A stretch of DNA of 64,000 bases from Blastobasis lacticolella (taxonomy: Eukaryota > Arthropoda > Insecta > Lepidoptera > Blastobasidae), in assembly GCA_905147135.1 (NCBI GenBank), contig LR990057.1, forward strand, positions 1,798,001-1,862,000. The letters run 5' to 3'. Each line of letters opens with the position of its first letter. The stretch's first letter is position 1. Shown here piece by piece: positions 53,841 through 64,000 of the stretch. The translations under genes were made by a program, and so were the position numbers. The notes under the pieces were generated by a model, which saw nothing but the letters and a program-made list of their open reading frames with translations, did not search any database and was not told the DNA's origin.

Positions 53841-53975
53841 AATAAATAAATATTCGTGGACAAATTCACACAGCGCCATCTAGCCCCAAACTAAGCACAG
53901 CTTGTACTATGAGTGCTAGATAACTGATATACTATTTAAATACTTTTATATACATACTTATTATGTAAGTGGAAT
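53841..53975 (-). mobile_element. Reversed fragment of the tRNA-Gly SINE
   Basis: Matches the 3' body of the SINE at 20356 in reverse (GCGCCATCTAGCCCCAAACT). The tRNA-like head is missing, as in a 5'-truncated insertion. Unit 1 lacks it. Confidence 0.75.
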
Positions 53976-55585
53976 TATTAATGAAGTTACAGTGTGGTTT
54001 GTTACGCCAAGATTGAAGGTATGAAAAAATTGGGTGGGCCAATAATTGTGCCGGTAAGTTCAGCTTCAAGCCAATGGAATGTCGCAGACTACCTTTTAAT
54101 TAAGTTTGTGGCAATTGCGTACCTACGTCTGTACAGTTCCGACAGCGATAATCTGAAAATCGTTGTACTGACATTCTTGCTGTCAGTAAATAGATAGAGC
54201 GCTTCACGAGAGAGGTTGGCCTATGCGAAGCCAGGTCTGGCCGCTAGTCTTAAGTACTTATAAACGAAATATCTTGAAAACTCCTATTAGCTTCAAGTTT
54301 GTATATACAGATTACCCAGCCGGCGCGCCAGAACTGAAACATTTTTCAAATGCCAGTTTCCCGCAAGTCAACAGACATGAAATGTTTTATGATTATATAT
54401 CACATATATTTGTACAATATTATTTTGAAAAATTCACCATGCCGTAAGTTGGTTTGTCAATCTTTTTACCAATTCATAACAAAGCCTTGTAACCGACTAC
54501 CTGAGTCATGCGCAACACAAAGAATAACAGGTACTAATATTTTCTATCAGTGACCTTTTTTATCTCCTCATTACCTAGGACCTAAACTGATAACAATCAT
54601 AAGGCGACAGTAAGACTCAAAAAATCTCAACGTATCTGCCCAAATACTGCGAAAATGGCGGAGGTTCTAGCTAGTCTGCTTCCAAGACACGAGTATTCAG
54701 TAATTTATATGTACAAATGTACGAACGAAACGAAACCTCTGTTCTGAAGCTAATAGGAGTTTTCAAGATACTTCGTTTATATGTATAATTGATTAATTAT
54801 GTAGGTATGAAAAAATTGGGTGGACAATAATTGTGCCGGTGAGTTCAGCTTCAAGCCAAGGCAATGTCGCAGACTACCTTTTAATTAAGTTTGTGGAAAT
54901 TGCGTACCTATGTCTGTACAGTTTCCGACAGCGATAATCTGAAAATCGATGTACTGACATTCTTGCTGTCAGTAAATAGATAGAGCGATTCACGAGACAG
55001 GTTGGCCTATGCGAAGCCAGGTCTGGCCTTTAGTCTTAAGTACTTACAAACGAAATATCTTAAAAACTCCTATTAGCTTCAAGTATGTATAAACAGATTA
55101 CCCAGCCGGCGCGCCAGAACTGAAACATTGTTCAAATGCCAGTTTCCCGCAAGTCAACAGACATGGAATGTTTTATGATTGTATGTACATATATTTGTAC
55201 AATATTATTTTGAAAAATTCACCATGCCGTAACTTGGTTTGTCAATCTTTTTACCAATTCATAACAAAGCCTTGTAACCGACTACCTGAGTCATGCGCAA
55301 CAAAAAGAATAACAGGTACTAATATTTTCTATCAGTGACCTTTCTTATCTCCTCATTGCCTAGGACCTAAACTGATAACAATCATAAGGCGACAGTAAGA
55401 CTCGAAAAATCTCAACGTCTCGGCCCAAATACTGCGAAAATGGCGGAGGTTCTAGCTAGTCTGCTTCCAAGACACGAGTATTGAGTCATTTATAGGTACA
55501 AATGTACGAACGAAACGAACCGTCTGATCTGAAGCTAATAGGAGTTTTCAACATATTTCGTTTATTTGTATAATTGATTAATATT

Positions 55586-56057
55586 AAGGGCGCATTTTCA
55601 TTGGTCGTTAGCGCCCGTATGCGGGGTACGGGAGATTTCTGTAACGCATGCCATAGGGCCCGCATGCGAGGAACCGTTTACATTGGTCGTTAGCGCCCGT
55701 ATGCGGGGTACGAGAGAACCTGAATACAATGTAGTTTGGCAGTTGGCTTTAAGTGAATATCGTAAGTTGACGTGCCGCCTAGCCATGGATCAACAATTAT
55801 TGATATATGGAGCTGCAGCGAGATGACTGATGACTTCAAATGACCGAGGTGCTATGAGGGAGTCCCCGAATGCTTTGTATCGACCAAGTTATCGACTGAC
55901 TAATTTCATTGGTCGTTATCCCGTATGAGTTAAGCCCCCGCACGCATTGAATCGACCGAGTTATCGACCGATGAATTTCATTGGTCGTTAGCCCGCATGC
56001 GGAGAGTCCCCGAATTCGGGCTAACGACCGATTTATCGACCAATGAAAATGCGCCTT
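55586..56057. mobile_element. 472-bp foldback element in the satellite
   Basis: Ends are inverted copies (AAGGGCGCATTTTCATTGGT left; CCAATGAAAATGCGCCTT right). The inside repeats short TTTCATTGGTCGTTAGC units several times. Present only in unit 2. Confidence 0.75.
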
Positions 56058-57537
56058 CATGAAGTTAAAGTTTGCTTTGTTACGCCAAGATTGTGGATAT
56101 GAAAATATTGGGTGGGCCAATAATTGTACCGGTGAGTTCAGCTTCAAGCCAAGACAATGTCGCAGACTACCTTTTAATTAAGTTTGTGGAAATTGCGTAC
56201 CTACGTCTGTACAGTTTCCGACAGCGATAATCTGAAAATCGTTGTACTGACATTCTTGCTGTCAGTAAATAGATAGAGCGCTTCACGAGAGAGGTTGGCC
56301 TATGCGAAGCCAGGTCTGGCCGCTAGTCTTAAGTACTTATAAACGAAATATCTTGAAAACTCCTATTAGCTTCAAGTTTGTATATACAGATTACCCAGCC
56401 GGCGCGCCAGAACTGAACTATTTTTCAAATTCCAGTTTCCCGCAAGTCAACAGACATGGAGTGTTTTATGATTGTATGTACATATATTTGTACAATATTC
56501 TTTTGAAAAATTCACCATGCCGTAAGTTTGTTTGTCAATCTTTTTACCATTTCAAAACAAAGCCTTGTAACCAAAGAATAACAGGTACTAATATTTTCTA
56601 TCAGTGACCTTTCTTATCTCCTCATTACGTAGGACCTAAACTGATAACAATTATTTCTAAGAAATATTAGAGCTTCAAAACGGGTCGCAATCCTATGCTA
56701 CTTTATATTCGTTTTGTTTGTAGGCAATCTTTTGTGGACTTACGAAAACATTCCGAATTGTGTTTTATCACGCATTGCGCTTTTCTATTGATATAATTTC
56801 GAGCTCAACGCTTGCGCTCGTCGGCTACGCATCGGTTTTGCTGCGCCGTTATTTTGTTCCGGTCAACCACTGTGAACCACTTGGTTTTCGCTTATTTTAT
56901 TATTTGTGTTGTGAGTAATTGCTGCTTTATCCGTGTGATTTATTTTCGGTTTATCATTCAAAATTGTAATAAAATTAAATAAAGATGTTTGATAATCTGC
57001 ACATCTTAGTTTTTAAGTCGTTTCCACTTCTGAATCTTATATCAGCAGTGGGATCGATTTTTGAAGCCACTGAGAAACAAAGCAATAACTGTTTATACAA
57101 TAAATAAAAATTAAAACGCCTGCTTAATGGTTTTTTCAAAGTAATATGTTTAACTTACAGCGAGTCTCTACAGTTAAAATGAAATCTCTGAACTTGCATT
57201 GCTCTTTTTGTGCAATAAACTGGAACCGATAAAGTTCAATTACAGTCGATATTCAAATAACTTAATTAGAAATTTTGCCGTAACAATTAATTTCAAAACA
57301 AAATTATTATTAAAATAGTTATCTAATTAATTCATATACTTAGATAGTAACATCGTAGGTTATAGTCGTGTTAGCTAGCACCATACAAAACGATATTTTC
57401 AGCTGGTCTGCCGTTCAATCAGATAAGTTAATAAATCATAACATTTAATAGTACCTAGATATTAAAATATTCAAAATTCAGACCCATACTTTACAATTGA
57501 TACCTGTTCGAAGCACCCAGCAGACCGTCGCGCGTCG

Positions 57538-57643
57538 CGGGGATGAAGCGGGGGGCGGGACTAGTGATAACGTTCCCTTTCCCTCAGCCCGTTCGCCCTT
57601 ATAAACCGCATAGCCATTGCTTCTCTTTTAGTCGTCTCATCTG
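57538..57643 (+). promoter_or_regulatory. Core promoter of TAF3 copy 2
   Basis: Nearly the same sequence as the copy 1 promoter, with the GC-box and TATAAA at 57600-57605 intact. The truncated copy at 28775 has no such promoter. Confidence 0.6.
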
Positions 57644-57723
57644 CTGTCTAGCGTCGTGACGTGTTCGTGTGGTCCAGTGAAGTTATCAATATAAATTAGT
57701 GAAGTTATCAATATAAATTACTG
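57631..57723 (+). other. TAF3 copy 2, 5'UTR exon (approximate start)
   Basis: Same layout as copy 1: donor ACTG|GTAAGTA at 57724 and acceptor at 58454-58457. This copy carries a 22-bp tandem duplication (57676-57719) just before the donor, which is absent from copy 1. Confidence 0.63.
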
Positions 57724-58477
57724 GTAAGTACTTTTGATGATTTCTTACATTTAATCTCGTATTAGTTTATTGAAAAAAATTTAAATGTATTGTGAAATAG
57801 TAAAAAAAAAAATTACGAAATTATTAGTGATAATTGTGTAAATGCTTTAAACGCGAAATTTTTATAAAATATATGAACATGCGTGCGTGTAAATAAATGT
57901 AAAATTGGAAAGTAAAGTTAAACTACAAAGTTGTCATGTTCATTTACGAGTAGTAAGGTAAGGTAACCGGTTTCGACTAGAGTTCATATTGAAATCTATA
58001 GGTATTTAATGTTTGTCACAATTTTAAATAAAACTTACTACATACACTATTGGAGAGAAAGGCCAAAGTAGGTGGCAAGAAAGTTTATTTCTATTCATCG
58101 ATATGTCATTCATTACCTATAAATGTTTGTCTTTGTTTCACCTGCGTAATCGTAAAATATTTTTTAAAAGTCAAGGTTATTTCTAATAATAATAGTCTCT
58201 TCTGACGATCTCAACTATCTTATCTATCTAGTTTAGGACTACAAATAAAAATATTTATACCTTGTTTACGCGACAATTGATTTTCTTCTAGATCGCAACA
58301 CTATGAAAAAGTTAAGTCGGTAAGAGAAATAGCGCCATCTAGTATATTTATTTGCTATCAAGCTCCAAATGAAAAATTAATTACAAATATACTATCTATG
58401 TTTCTCAGTTTATGTTTAGTCTGTAAAGTAACATGTTTGTGTGTTCATTTGTTCCAGAGAAACTTGTTGGTGTCATA

Positions 58478-61400
58478 ATGTCTGAGCAGTACGCCCGTGA
58501 TATACTCCGAAGGAATGTCGCTATGATTTGCCAGAACATGGGATGGAATAGCATAAACTCAACACCCATGAACATATTGGTCCATGTTTTGGAAAAATAT
58601 ATTTTGACTCTGGGAACCCAAGTAGCCAGATATGCTGAACAATTAAATAGAACTGAACCAAATCTGCATGATTTGGGGTTAGTGTTTCGTGATATGAATA
58701 TCCAGATACCGGAATTAGCTGAATACACTTGCTCTGTACCACCTATACCGCAACCTCTCTGCGCACCAATTTTTCCAAAGCCAAAAGATTGCAACCTGAA
58801 ATTTTTGAAACCTGGTAGTCATGAAGCCGTTACCAGGGCAATGCACGTGCATGAGCACCTGCCACCTATGTATCCTGAGAAGGAGCAAGACACACCTATG
58901 GTAGCAAGCACCATTGAAATCGGAACAGACGGTGCAGATAAGCTAAAGGATCCTTTTAAAAGACCTTACAATTTTACGACTAACTTACAAGATGTTAAAC
59001 GACCAGGATTAATATTTGATGATGAAGAGAGGACAAAAGAAATTATCAGTGTTATGATGACCATGTCTGGACTACTATTACCTGCTAGAGAAGGTAAATT
59101 ACCTGAAGCTAGGCCACCAATGGTTATGTCAGAGAAGCATGATAAATACCAATGTAATTCACACTATTCCAGTGCTCCAAGAGTACCAACATTAGAGGAA
59201 AGAAGTGATAAGAAATCTAAGGAGAACAAAGCATTAAATGGCAGAGTAATGAACAACAAAAAGAAAGATAAGAGTCATACGAGTGACGGTAGTAAATACA
59301 AAGATAGTGAACTAAGTAAAGCAGTAGCAAATACTCTTGGACACTTGAGAAAATCCAAAGAAGGGCACAACCTGTATAACCAATTGCCAAAGCCATTGCC
59401 ATTGCCATTGCCAAAGGCATCAATTACGAATATGCCACCTCCACCGGCCCCACATTATATAGCGAGACCTGCTATTAAACAAAAGCCTTTAGATATCCAA
59501 CAGCCACATACTTCGGCAACGACTTCTAAGAATTTGGTTCCAGCTGAGTCAGAAATTCCTGTACCAAGAAAAAATTATATCTCAAAGTCATCACTCGTAC
59601 CAAACACACGAAATAAACATCAACATGCGACAGTCACACATATGTCTAAAATAAAAATCAAGAAGGAAGTCATTGATGATAAAAAAAAAGTGGATTGCCA
59701 ACCAGATAGATCAAAAGTAACTATATTTAAGAATATATCTGACAAATCTAAAGATGATAAATCTTCTACAGATGCATACTTTGAAAAACAACAGTCTGCA
59801 GTAGGGTTAAATAAAGTGCAAGATCACACAATCGATAATATACCTGTGACAACAAATTATAATGTGAGAATGAAACCTGAAGAAACACCTGCAAACAACA
59901 ACAATTGTAAGGTGTTCGATATGTCAAAAGAAATAGATCTACGAGCTCATAAAATAATTAATATTGATGATGATTCTTTTGAAACATTTAACAACAAAAC
60001 ATATTTACCTCCAAATGTCTCCGTACTACGACATCCCAAAGATGTAGCTGGGGTGATTCCAAAAACTAAACAGGAAGGAAGTGACATTTTAGCTGGCTTT
60101 ACTAATAATCCAGCTATGAGAGGATTATCATCTTCAGAAAACGTATTACCCAGTCTCTTTGACTTGAGTGCTAGTGGACCTGGTTTAATACCAACACAAA
60201 ATATCTTACCTAGATTTGGACTTACAAACCCATTAATGCAAACAGGCGATTATCCGTATACCTCACGTTCATCGTCAATGAAAATACCTCCTATATTAAG
60301 ACGGTCAAGCTTGGAAGTGGTTCCTGAGGCACCACCTGGACTCACTAAACCTCCAGCTGATATTTCACAAGAAACTGAAATAAATGTTAAGAAAAAGGAT
60401 AAGTCTCATAAAAAAGACAAAAAAGATAAAGATGGTATTAAAGTAAAAAAGGACAAGGAGAAGAGAGATAAGAATAAAAATAAATCAGAGAAGAAACGAA
60501 TAAAAGAAGATGGACAACAACTGATACACAAGATCAAAAAAGAGAAAAAAGAAAAGAAGAAGCAGAAATTAGCCAAAAGTTTAGTGACCCAACTTACATT
60601 GAACCTGGACTCATCTAACTCGAATTCACCAATGCTACCAAGCTCTCCAGATGTTTTCAAGCTGAATATAAACCCGTTTGTGAAAAAGACTGAAGATGAA
60701 AGCCATTCTATGAAAGAGGACACAGTTACAGTTACAGAATTAGCACAGTTATCTGCTTTAGTCACGAGACCACCTAAACAAAAACCTTCTTCAAAACATA
60801 ACCATGTTAGTGAACCAGAGGCTCAGACGTCGTCACAGCCGTCTAGTAGTACGAAAAATTGTAACCTGAATATTTTGAAACCTGGTTGTCATGAAGTCGT
60901 TACCAGGCCAATGCATGTGCATGAGAACCTGCCACCTATGTATCCTAAGAAGGAGCAAGACACACCTTTGGTAGTAAGCACCATTGAAATCGGTACAAGT
61001 ACTGAAATATCTGAAACAGACGGTGCAGATAATCCAAGAAATCCTCTTAAGAGACCTTACGATTTTACGACTACCTTACAAGATGTTAAACGACCGAGAT
61101 TAAGATTTGATGATGAAGAGAGGACAAGAGAATCAAGCAGTGTTATGATGACCATGTCTGGACTACTATTACCTGCTAGAGAAGGTAAATTATCTGAAGC
61201 TAGGCCACCAATGGTTATGTCAGAGAAGCATGATAAATACCAATGTAATTCACACTATTCCAGTGCTCCAAGAGTACCAACATTAGAGGAAAGAAGTGAT
61301 AAGAAATCTAAGGAGAACAAAACATTAAATGGCAAAGTAATGAACAGCAAAAAGAAAGATAAGAGTCATAAGAGTGACAGTAGTAAATACAAAGATAGTA

Positions 61401-62989
61401 AACTAAGTAAAGCAGTAGCAAATACTCCTGGACATTTGAGCAAGACCAAAGAAGGGCACAACCTGTATAACCAATTGCCAATGCCATTGCCATTGCCAAG
61501 GGCATCACCAACTCAAAAAACAAATATGCCACCTCCACCGGCCCCACTTCATATAGCGAGACCTGCTATTAAACAAAAGCTTTTAGATATCCAACAGCCA
61601 CATACCTCGGCAACGACTTCTAAGAATTTGGTTCCAGCTGAGTCAGAAATTCCTGTACCAAGAAAAAATTATATCTCAAAATCACCTCTTGTACCAAACA
61701 CTGTTCCACGACATAAACACCAACTTGCGACAGTCACACATATGTCTAAAATAAAAATCAAAAAGGAAGTCATTGATGATGAAGAAAAAGTGTCTTCTCA
61801 ACCAGATAGACCAAAAGTAAGTATATTTAAGAAGATATCGAACAAATCTAAAGATGATAAATCTTCTACAGATGCATACTTTGAAAAACCACAGTCTGCA
61901 GAAGGGTTAAATAAAGTGCAAGATCACACAATCGATAATATACCTGTGACAACAAATGATAATGTGAGAATGAAACCTGAAGAAACACATGCAAACAACA
62001 ACAATTGTAAAGTGTTAGATATGCCAAAAGAAATAGATCTACGAGCTCATGACATAATTAATAAAGATGATAATTGTTTGGAAACATTTAAGAACAAAAC
62101 AAATATACCTCCAAATGTCTCCGTCCTACCACATCCCAAAGATGTAGCTGGGGTGATTTCAAAACCAAAAAAAGAAAAGAGACATAAAAAAAAGGAAGGA
62201 AGAACTGAAACAAATGTTAAGAAAAAGGATAAGTCTCATAAAAAAGACAAAAAAGATAAAGATGGTAATATATTTAAAAAGGAGAAGGATAAGAAAGATA
62301 AGAATAAAAATAAATCAGAGAAGAAACGAATAAAAGAAGATGGACAACAACTGAAACAAGAGATCAAAAAAGAGAAAAAAGAAAAGAAGAAGCAGAAATT
62401 AGCCGAAGGTTTAGTGCCCAAACTTACATTGAACCTGGACTCATCTAAGCTGAACATAAAACCGGTTGTGAAAAAGACTGAAGATGAAAGCCCTTCCATG
62501 AAAGAGGACACAGTTACCTGCGAATATAGTCATTCTCCAGAATTAGCACAGTTATCTGCTTTAGTCATGAGACCACCTAAACAAAAACATTCTTCAAAAC
62601 ATAACCATGTTAGTGAACCAGAGGCTCAGACGTTGTCACCGCCGTCTAGTAGTTCACCTTTCGATAAAGAAACGGCACCGCCATCCGATTCCGTAGAAAA
62701 CCCTTTGGTACCTCTGTCAGCACCTTATTACGTGGACGAGTATGGAATCAAAATTTGGTTATGTCCCGCCTGCGGTAGACAAGACAACGGCTCGCCCATG
62801 ATAGGTTGTGATGGTTGCGACAGCTGGTATCACTTTATCTGTGTAGGGATAACTGAGGAGCCAGAAGCTACCGAGGACTGGTACTGCAAACCCTGCACCA
62901 GGCGCACAGAGATGGTCCTTGCGGGAGTCCCTTCGGGCAAACAGAGGGGCAGGAAGCCTACATCAGAAAAGTTCAGAGACTGTAATTGA
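58478..62989 (+). CDS. TAF3: TFIID subunit TAF3 (copy 2)
   Basis: 1,503 residues, almost identical to copy 1 along its whole length, with intact histone fold and PHD finger. It differs by two in-frame deletions (two residues near 390 and eleven after KKEG in the second repeat) and scattered substitutions, several in the histone-fold region (for example LPELAEYTRC to IPELAEYTCS). Start is the ATG just after the acceptor at 58457. No frameshift or stop, so it may be functional. Copies share promoter and 5'UTR intron. Whether both are expressed cannot be told from sequence. Confidence 0.92.
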   Translation: MSEQYARDILRRNVAMICQNMGWNSINSTPMNILVHVLEKYILTLGTQVARYAEQLNRTEPNLHDLGLVFRDMNIQIPELAEYTCSVPPIPQPLCAPIFPKPKDCNLKFLKPGSHEAVTRAMHVHEHLPPMYPEKEQDTPMVASTIEIGTDGADKLKDPFKRPYNFTTNLQDVKRPGLIFDDEERTKEIISVMMTMSGLLLPAREGKLPEARPPMVMSEKHDKYQCNSHYSSAPRVPTLEERSDKKSKENKALNGRVMNNKKKDKSHTSDGSKYKDSELSKAVANTLGHLRKSKEGHNLYNQLPKPLPLPLPKASITNMPPPPAPHYIARPAIKQKPLDIQQPHTSATTSKNLVPAESEIPVPRKNYISKSSLVPNTRNKHQHATVTHMSKIKIKKEVIDDKKKVDCQPDRSKVTIFKNISDKSKDDKSSTDAYFEKQQSAVGLNKVQDHTIDNIPVTTNYNVRMKPEETPANNNNCKVFDMSKEIDLRAHKIINIDDDSFETFNNKTYLPPNVSVLRHPKDVAGVIPKTKQEGSDILAGFTNNPAMRGLSSSENVLPSLFDLSASGPGLIPTQNILPRFGLTNPLMQTGDYPYTSRSSSMKIPPILRRSSLEVVPEAPPGLTKPPADISQETEINVKKKDKSHKKDKKDKDGIKVKKDKEKRDKNKNKSEKKRIKEDGQQLIHKIKKEKKEKKKQKLAKSLVTQLTLNLDSSNSNSPMLPSSPDVFKLNINPFVKKTEDESHSMKEDTVTVTELAQLSALVTRPPKQKPSSKHNHVSEPEAQTSSQPSSSTKNCNLNILKPGCHEVVTRPMHVHENLPPMYPKKEQDTPLVVSTIEIGTSTEISETDGADNPRNPLKRPYDFTTTLQDVKRPRLRFDDEERTRESSSVMMTMSGLLLPAREGKLSEARPPMVMSEKHDKYQCNSHYSSAPRVPTLEERSDKKSKENKTLNGKVMNSKKKDKSHKSDSSKYKDSKLSKAVANTPGHLSKTKEGHNLYNQLPMPLPLPRASPTQKTNMPPPPAPLHIARPAIKQKLLDIQQPHTSATTSKNLVPAESEIPVPRKNYISKSPLVPNTVPRHKHQLATVTHMSKIKIKKEVIDDEEKVSSQPDRPKVSIFKKISNKSKDDKSSTDAYFEKPQSAEGLNKVQDHTIDNIPVTTNDNVRMKPEETHANNNNCKVLDMPKEIDLRAHDIINKDDNCLETFKNKTNIPPNVSVLPHPKDVAGVISKPKKEKRHKKKEGRTETNVKKKDKSHKKDKKDKDGNIFKKEKDKKDKNKNKSEKKRIKEDGQQLKQEIKKEKKEKKKQKLAEGLVPKLTLNLDSSKLNIKPVVKKTEDESPSMKEDTVTCEYSHSPELAQLSALVMRPPKQKHSSKHNHVSEPEAQTLSPPSSSSPFDKETAPPSDSVENPLVPLSAPYYVDEYGIKIWLCPACGRQDNGSPMIGCDGCDSWYHFICVGITEEPEATEDWYCKPCTRRTEMVLAGVPSGKQRGRKPTSEKFRDCN
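58784..60853 (+). repeat. TAF3 copy 2 internal repeat A
   Basis: Same repeat A as in copy 1, with a 6-bp in-frame deletion. Its presence in both genes shows the internal duplication came before the gene duplication. Confidence 0.9.
60854..62653 (+). repeat. TAF3 copy 2 internal repeat B
   Basis: Same repeat B as in copy 1, with a 33-bp in-frame deletion. In places (for example HDKYQCNSHYSSAPRVPTLE) it is closer to repeat A than copy 1's B is, which suggests gene conversion between A and B. Confidence 0.88.
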
Positions 62990-63566
62990 GTTTTGTTAAG
63001 AGATTAAAGTTCTTTTAACTATGTATGATTAGATGTAAGCATAGCATAACAATGAATGTTGATTAAGCATAATTGTAGTAAATTACGATAGTTTATATAT
63101 TGCTATGTAAAAAATTAGGGTTATTTTATGTAAGTTTTTTTATATTGTACTAAAATCTGATTTTACTTTAGACATTGGTGATGTATTAAGGTAACTTAGT
63201 AAATATATTTAATTATAATTAGGCAAACAGCTGGACGTATATCCGGTCACATTTAAATAAGTTCTTATTATTATTGTAATTTATTCTCAATGTGTTAGTA
63301 TAAAGAGTGGGCATGCTCTTGACACTTGATATTTTTATCATCATGAAATACATGAGAGTGCATCCACTCTATCAACATGCGTTTTGTGGAGGTGGGCGAC
63401 AGATGTAAAGTTCGATTTCAGCCAGTATCCAATTAAATATGAATGTTGCTACTCTTACATTGTTGTTATTATTTAATGCTTGAGCCTTAATATTAGCTAA
63501 GATCAGGTAGACCGCCATGCTATACCTTATACTGACCGTCATCCTATCATAATAGATTAGATTCAC

Positions 63567-64000
63567 TTTTTATCTTGGTTCGTGGGATTTAAAATTAATA
63601 AACCCTTCCTTTACCCCACTTCTACACGTACCCTACCCTATCCCTATCCGTGCTCTAACCTTACTCTACCCGTATCCAACCCCCCTCAATCCACTAAGAT
63701 CCACTGCAAGGCTCCACCAGTGGATCGACTCCCTACCAAGGGGTACCATTTTCTACATCGATTTTAATATATAACCCCTACCTTACTTTGGTACACCACT
63801 GTCGGTAGATGCGTTAAATATATCTCAAGAACTATAGTGTAGCTAGTTGATTATTTATTTTTGTACAACTGAAATTAGAAAATAGGTTAGGTTATGTTGT
63901 TACTGATTTATGTTCATGTTATAGTTTTCACAGCTATTTTGGTAAATAAATCTAATTTCTTACACATTTATGAAGAACGTATTATTACTAACTTATCTAC
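63567..64000. repeat. Start of a third duplication unit, cut by window end
   Basis: The 3' flank of TAF3 copy 2 passes into the same internal part of the TIR element that starts unit 2 (matching 46433-46866). The array therefore probably continues beyond the window. Confidence 0.8.

Larger units (their letters stand above)
53165..56645. repeat. Satellite array (unit 2, part 2), expanded
   Basis: Four monomers (anchors near 53276, 54235, 55020, 56310) against two in unit 1. One junction holds a reversed SINE fragment and another a foldback element. Confidence 0.8.
46433..63566. repeat. Segmental duplication unit 2
   Basis: About 17.1 kb, the same order as unit 1 and nearly identical. The extra 2.0 kb comes from two more satellite monomers, a reversed SINE fragment and a foldback element between 53.3 and 56.6 kb. 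Confidence 0.9.

Noticed and set aside
28086..56645. CRISPR-like or regulatory array
   Set aside because: Monomers are about 0.8 kb with no short repeat/spacer pattern, and the genome is eukaryotic.

Overview
The window looks like nuclear DNA from an insect, most probably a moth or butterfly (Lepidoptera). Genes have GT-AG introns, coding exons are GC-rich islands in AT-rich introns, and there is a tRNA-Gly-derived SINE plus many SINE, LINE and MITE fragments of kinds common in Lepidoptera. Nothing suggests bacterial, organellar or viral DNA. Species was not determined.

Region 1 (about 1.2-24.3 kb, minus strand) is one large gene that no single ORF reveals. I joined 18 exons by splice sites. 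All 16 exons from 24295 down to 2192 keep phase at every junction, a 17th (1447-1626) also fits, and an 18th carries a possible stop. The predicted product (about 1,590 residues without its N-terminus) is a type I membrane protein: C-type lectin domain, two clear CUB domains and a third CUB-like one, three EGF domains, one transmembrane helix, then about 930 residues of Ser/Pro-rich, probably disordered cytoplasmic tail. Its introns hold SINEs, MITEs, LINE pieces and decayed copies of two of its own exons.

Region 2 (24.3-27 kb) has no gene. It holds a 5'-truncated LINE and older repeat debris. The 5' exons of the lectin/CUB gene were not found here.

Region 3 (27 kb to the right edge) is a tandem segmental duplication built around TAF3, the TFIID subunit with an N-terminal histone fold and a C-terminal H3K4me3-reading PHD finger. 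There are two complete copies with intact 1,516- and 1,503-residue ORFs (41305-45855 and 58478-62989), each with its own TATA-containing promoter and 5'UTR intron. A 5'-truncated copy (28775-29699) keeps only the C-terminal part. The start of another unit runs off the right edge. The two full units span about 15.2 kb and 17.1 kb. Each contains the same TIR element, a SINE, an array of about 0.8-kb satellite monomers, an RT/endonuclease retroelement fragment with a target-site duplication, and a foldback MITE. The second unit gained two satellite monomers, a reversed SINE piece and another foldback element. Inside each TAF3 ORF the region between histone fold and PHD is itself duplicated.

I found no defence system or biosynthetic cluster. 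The most unusual features are the amplified, internally duplicated TAF3 and the receptor-like gene with its fossil exon copies.
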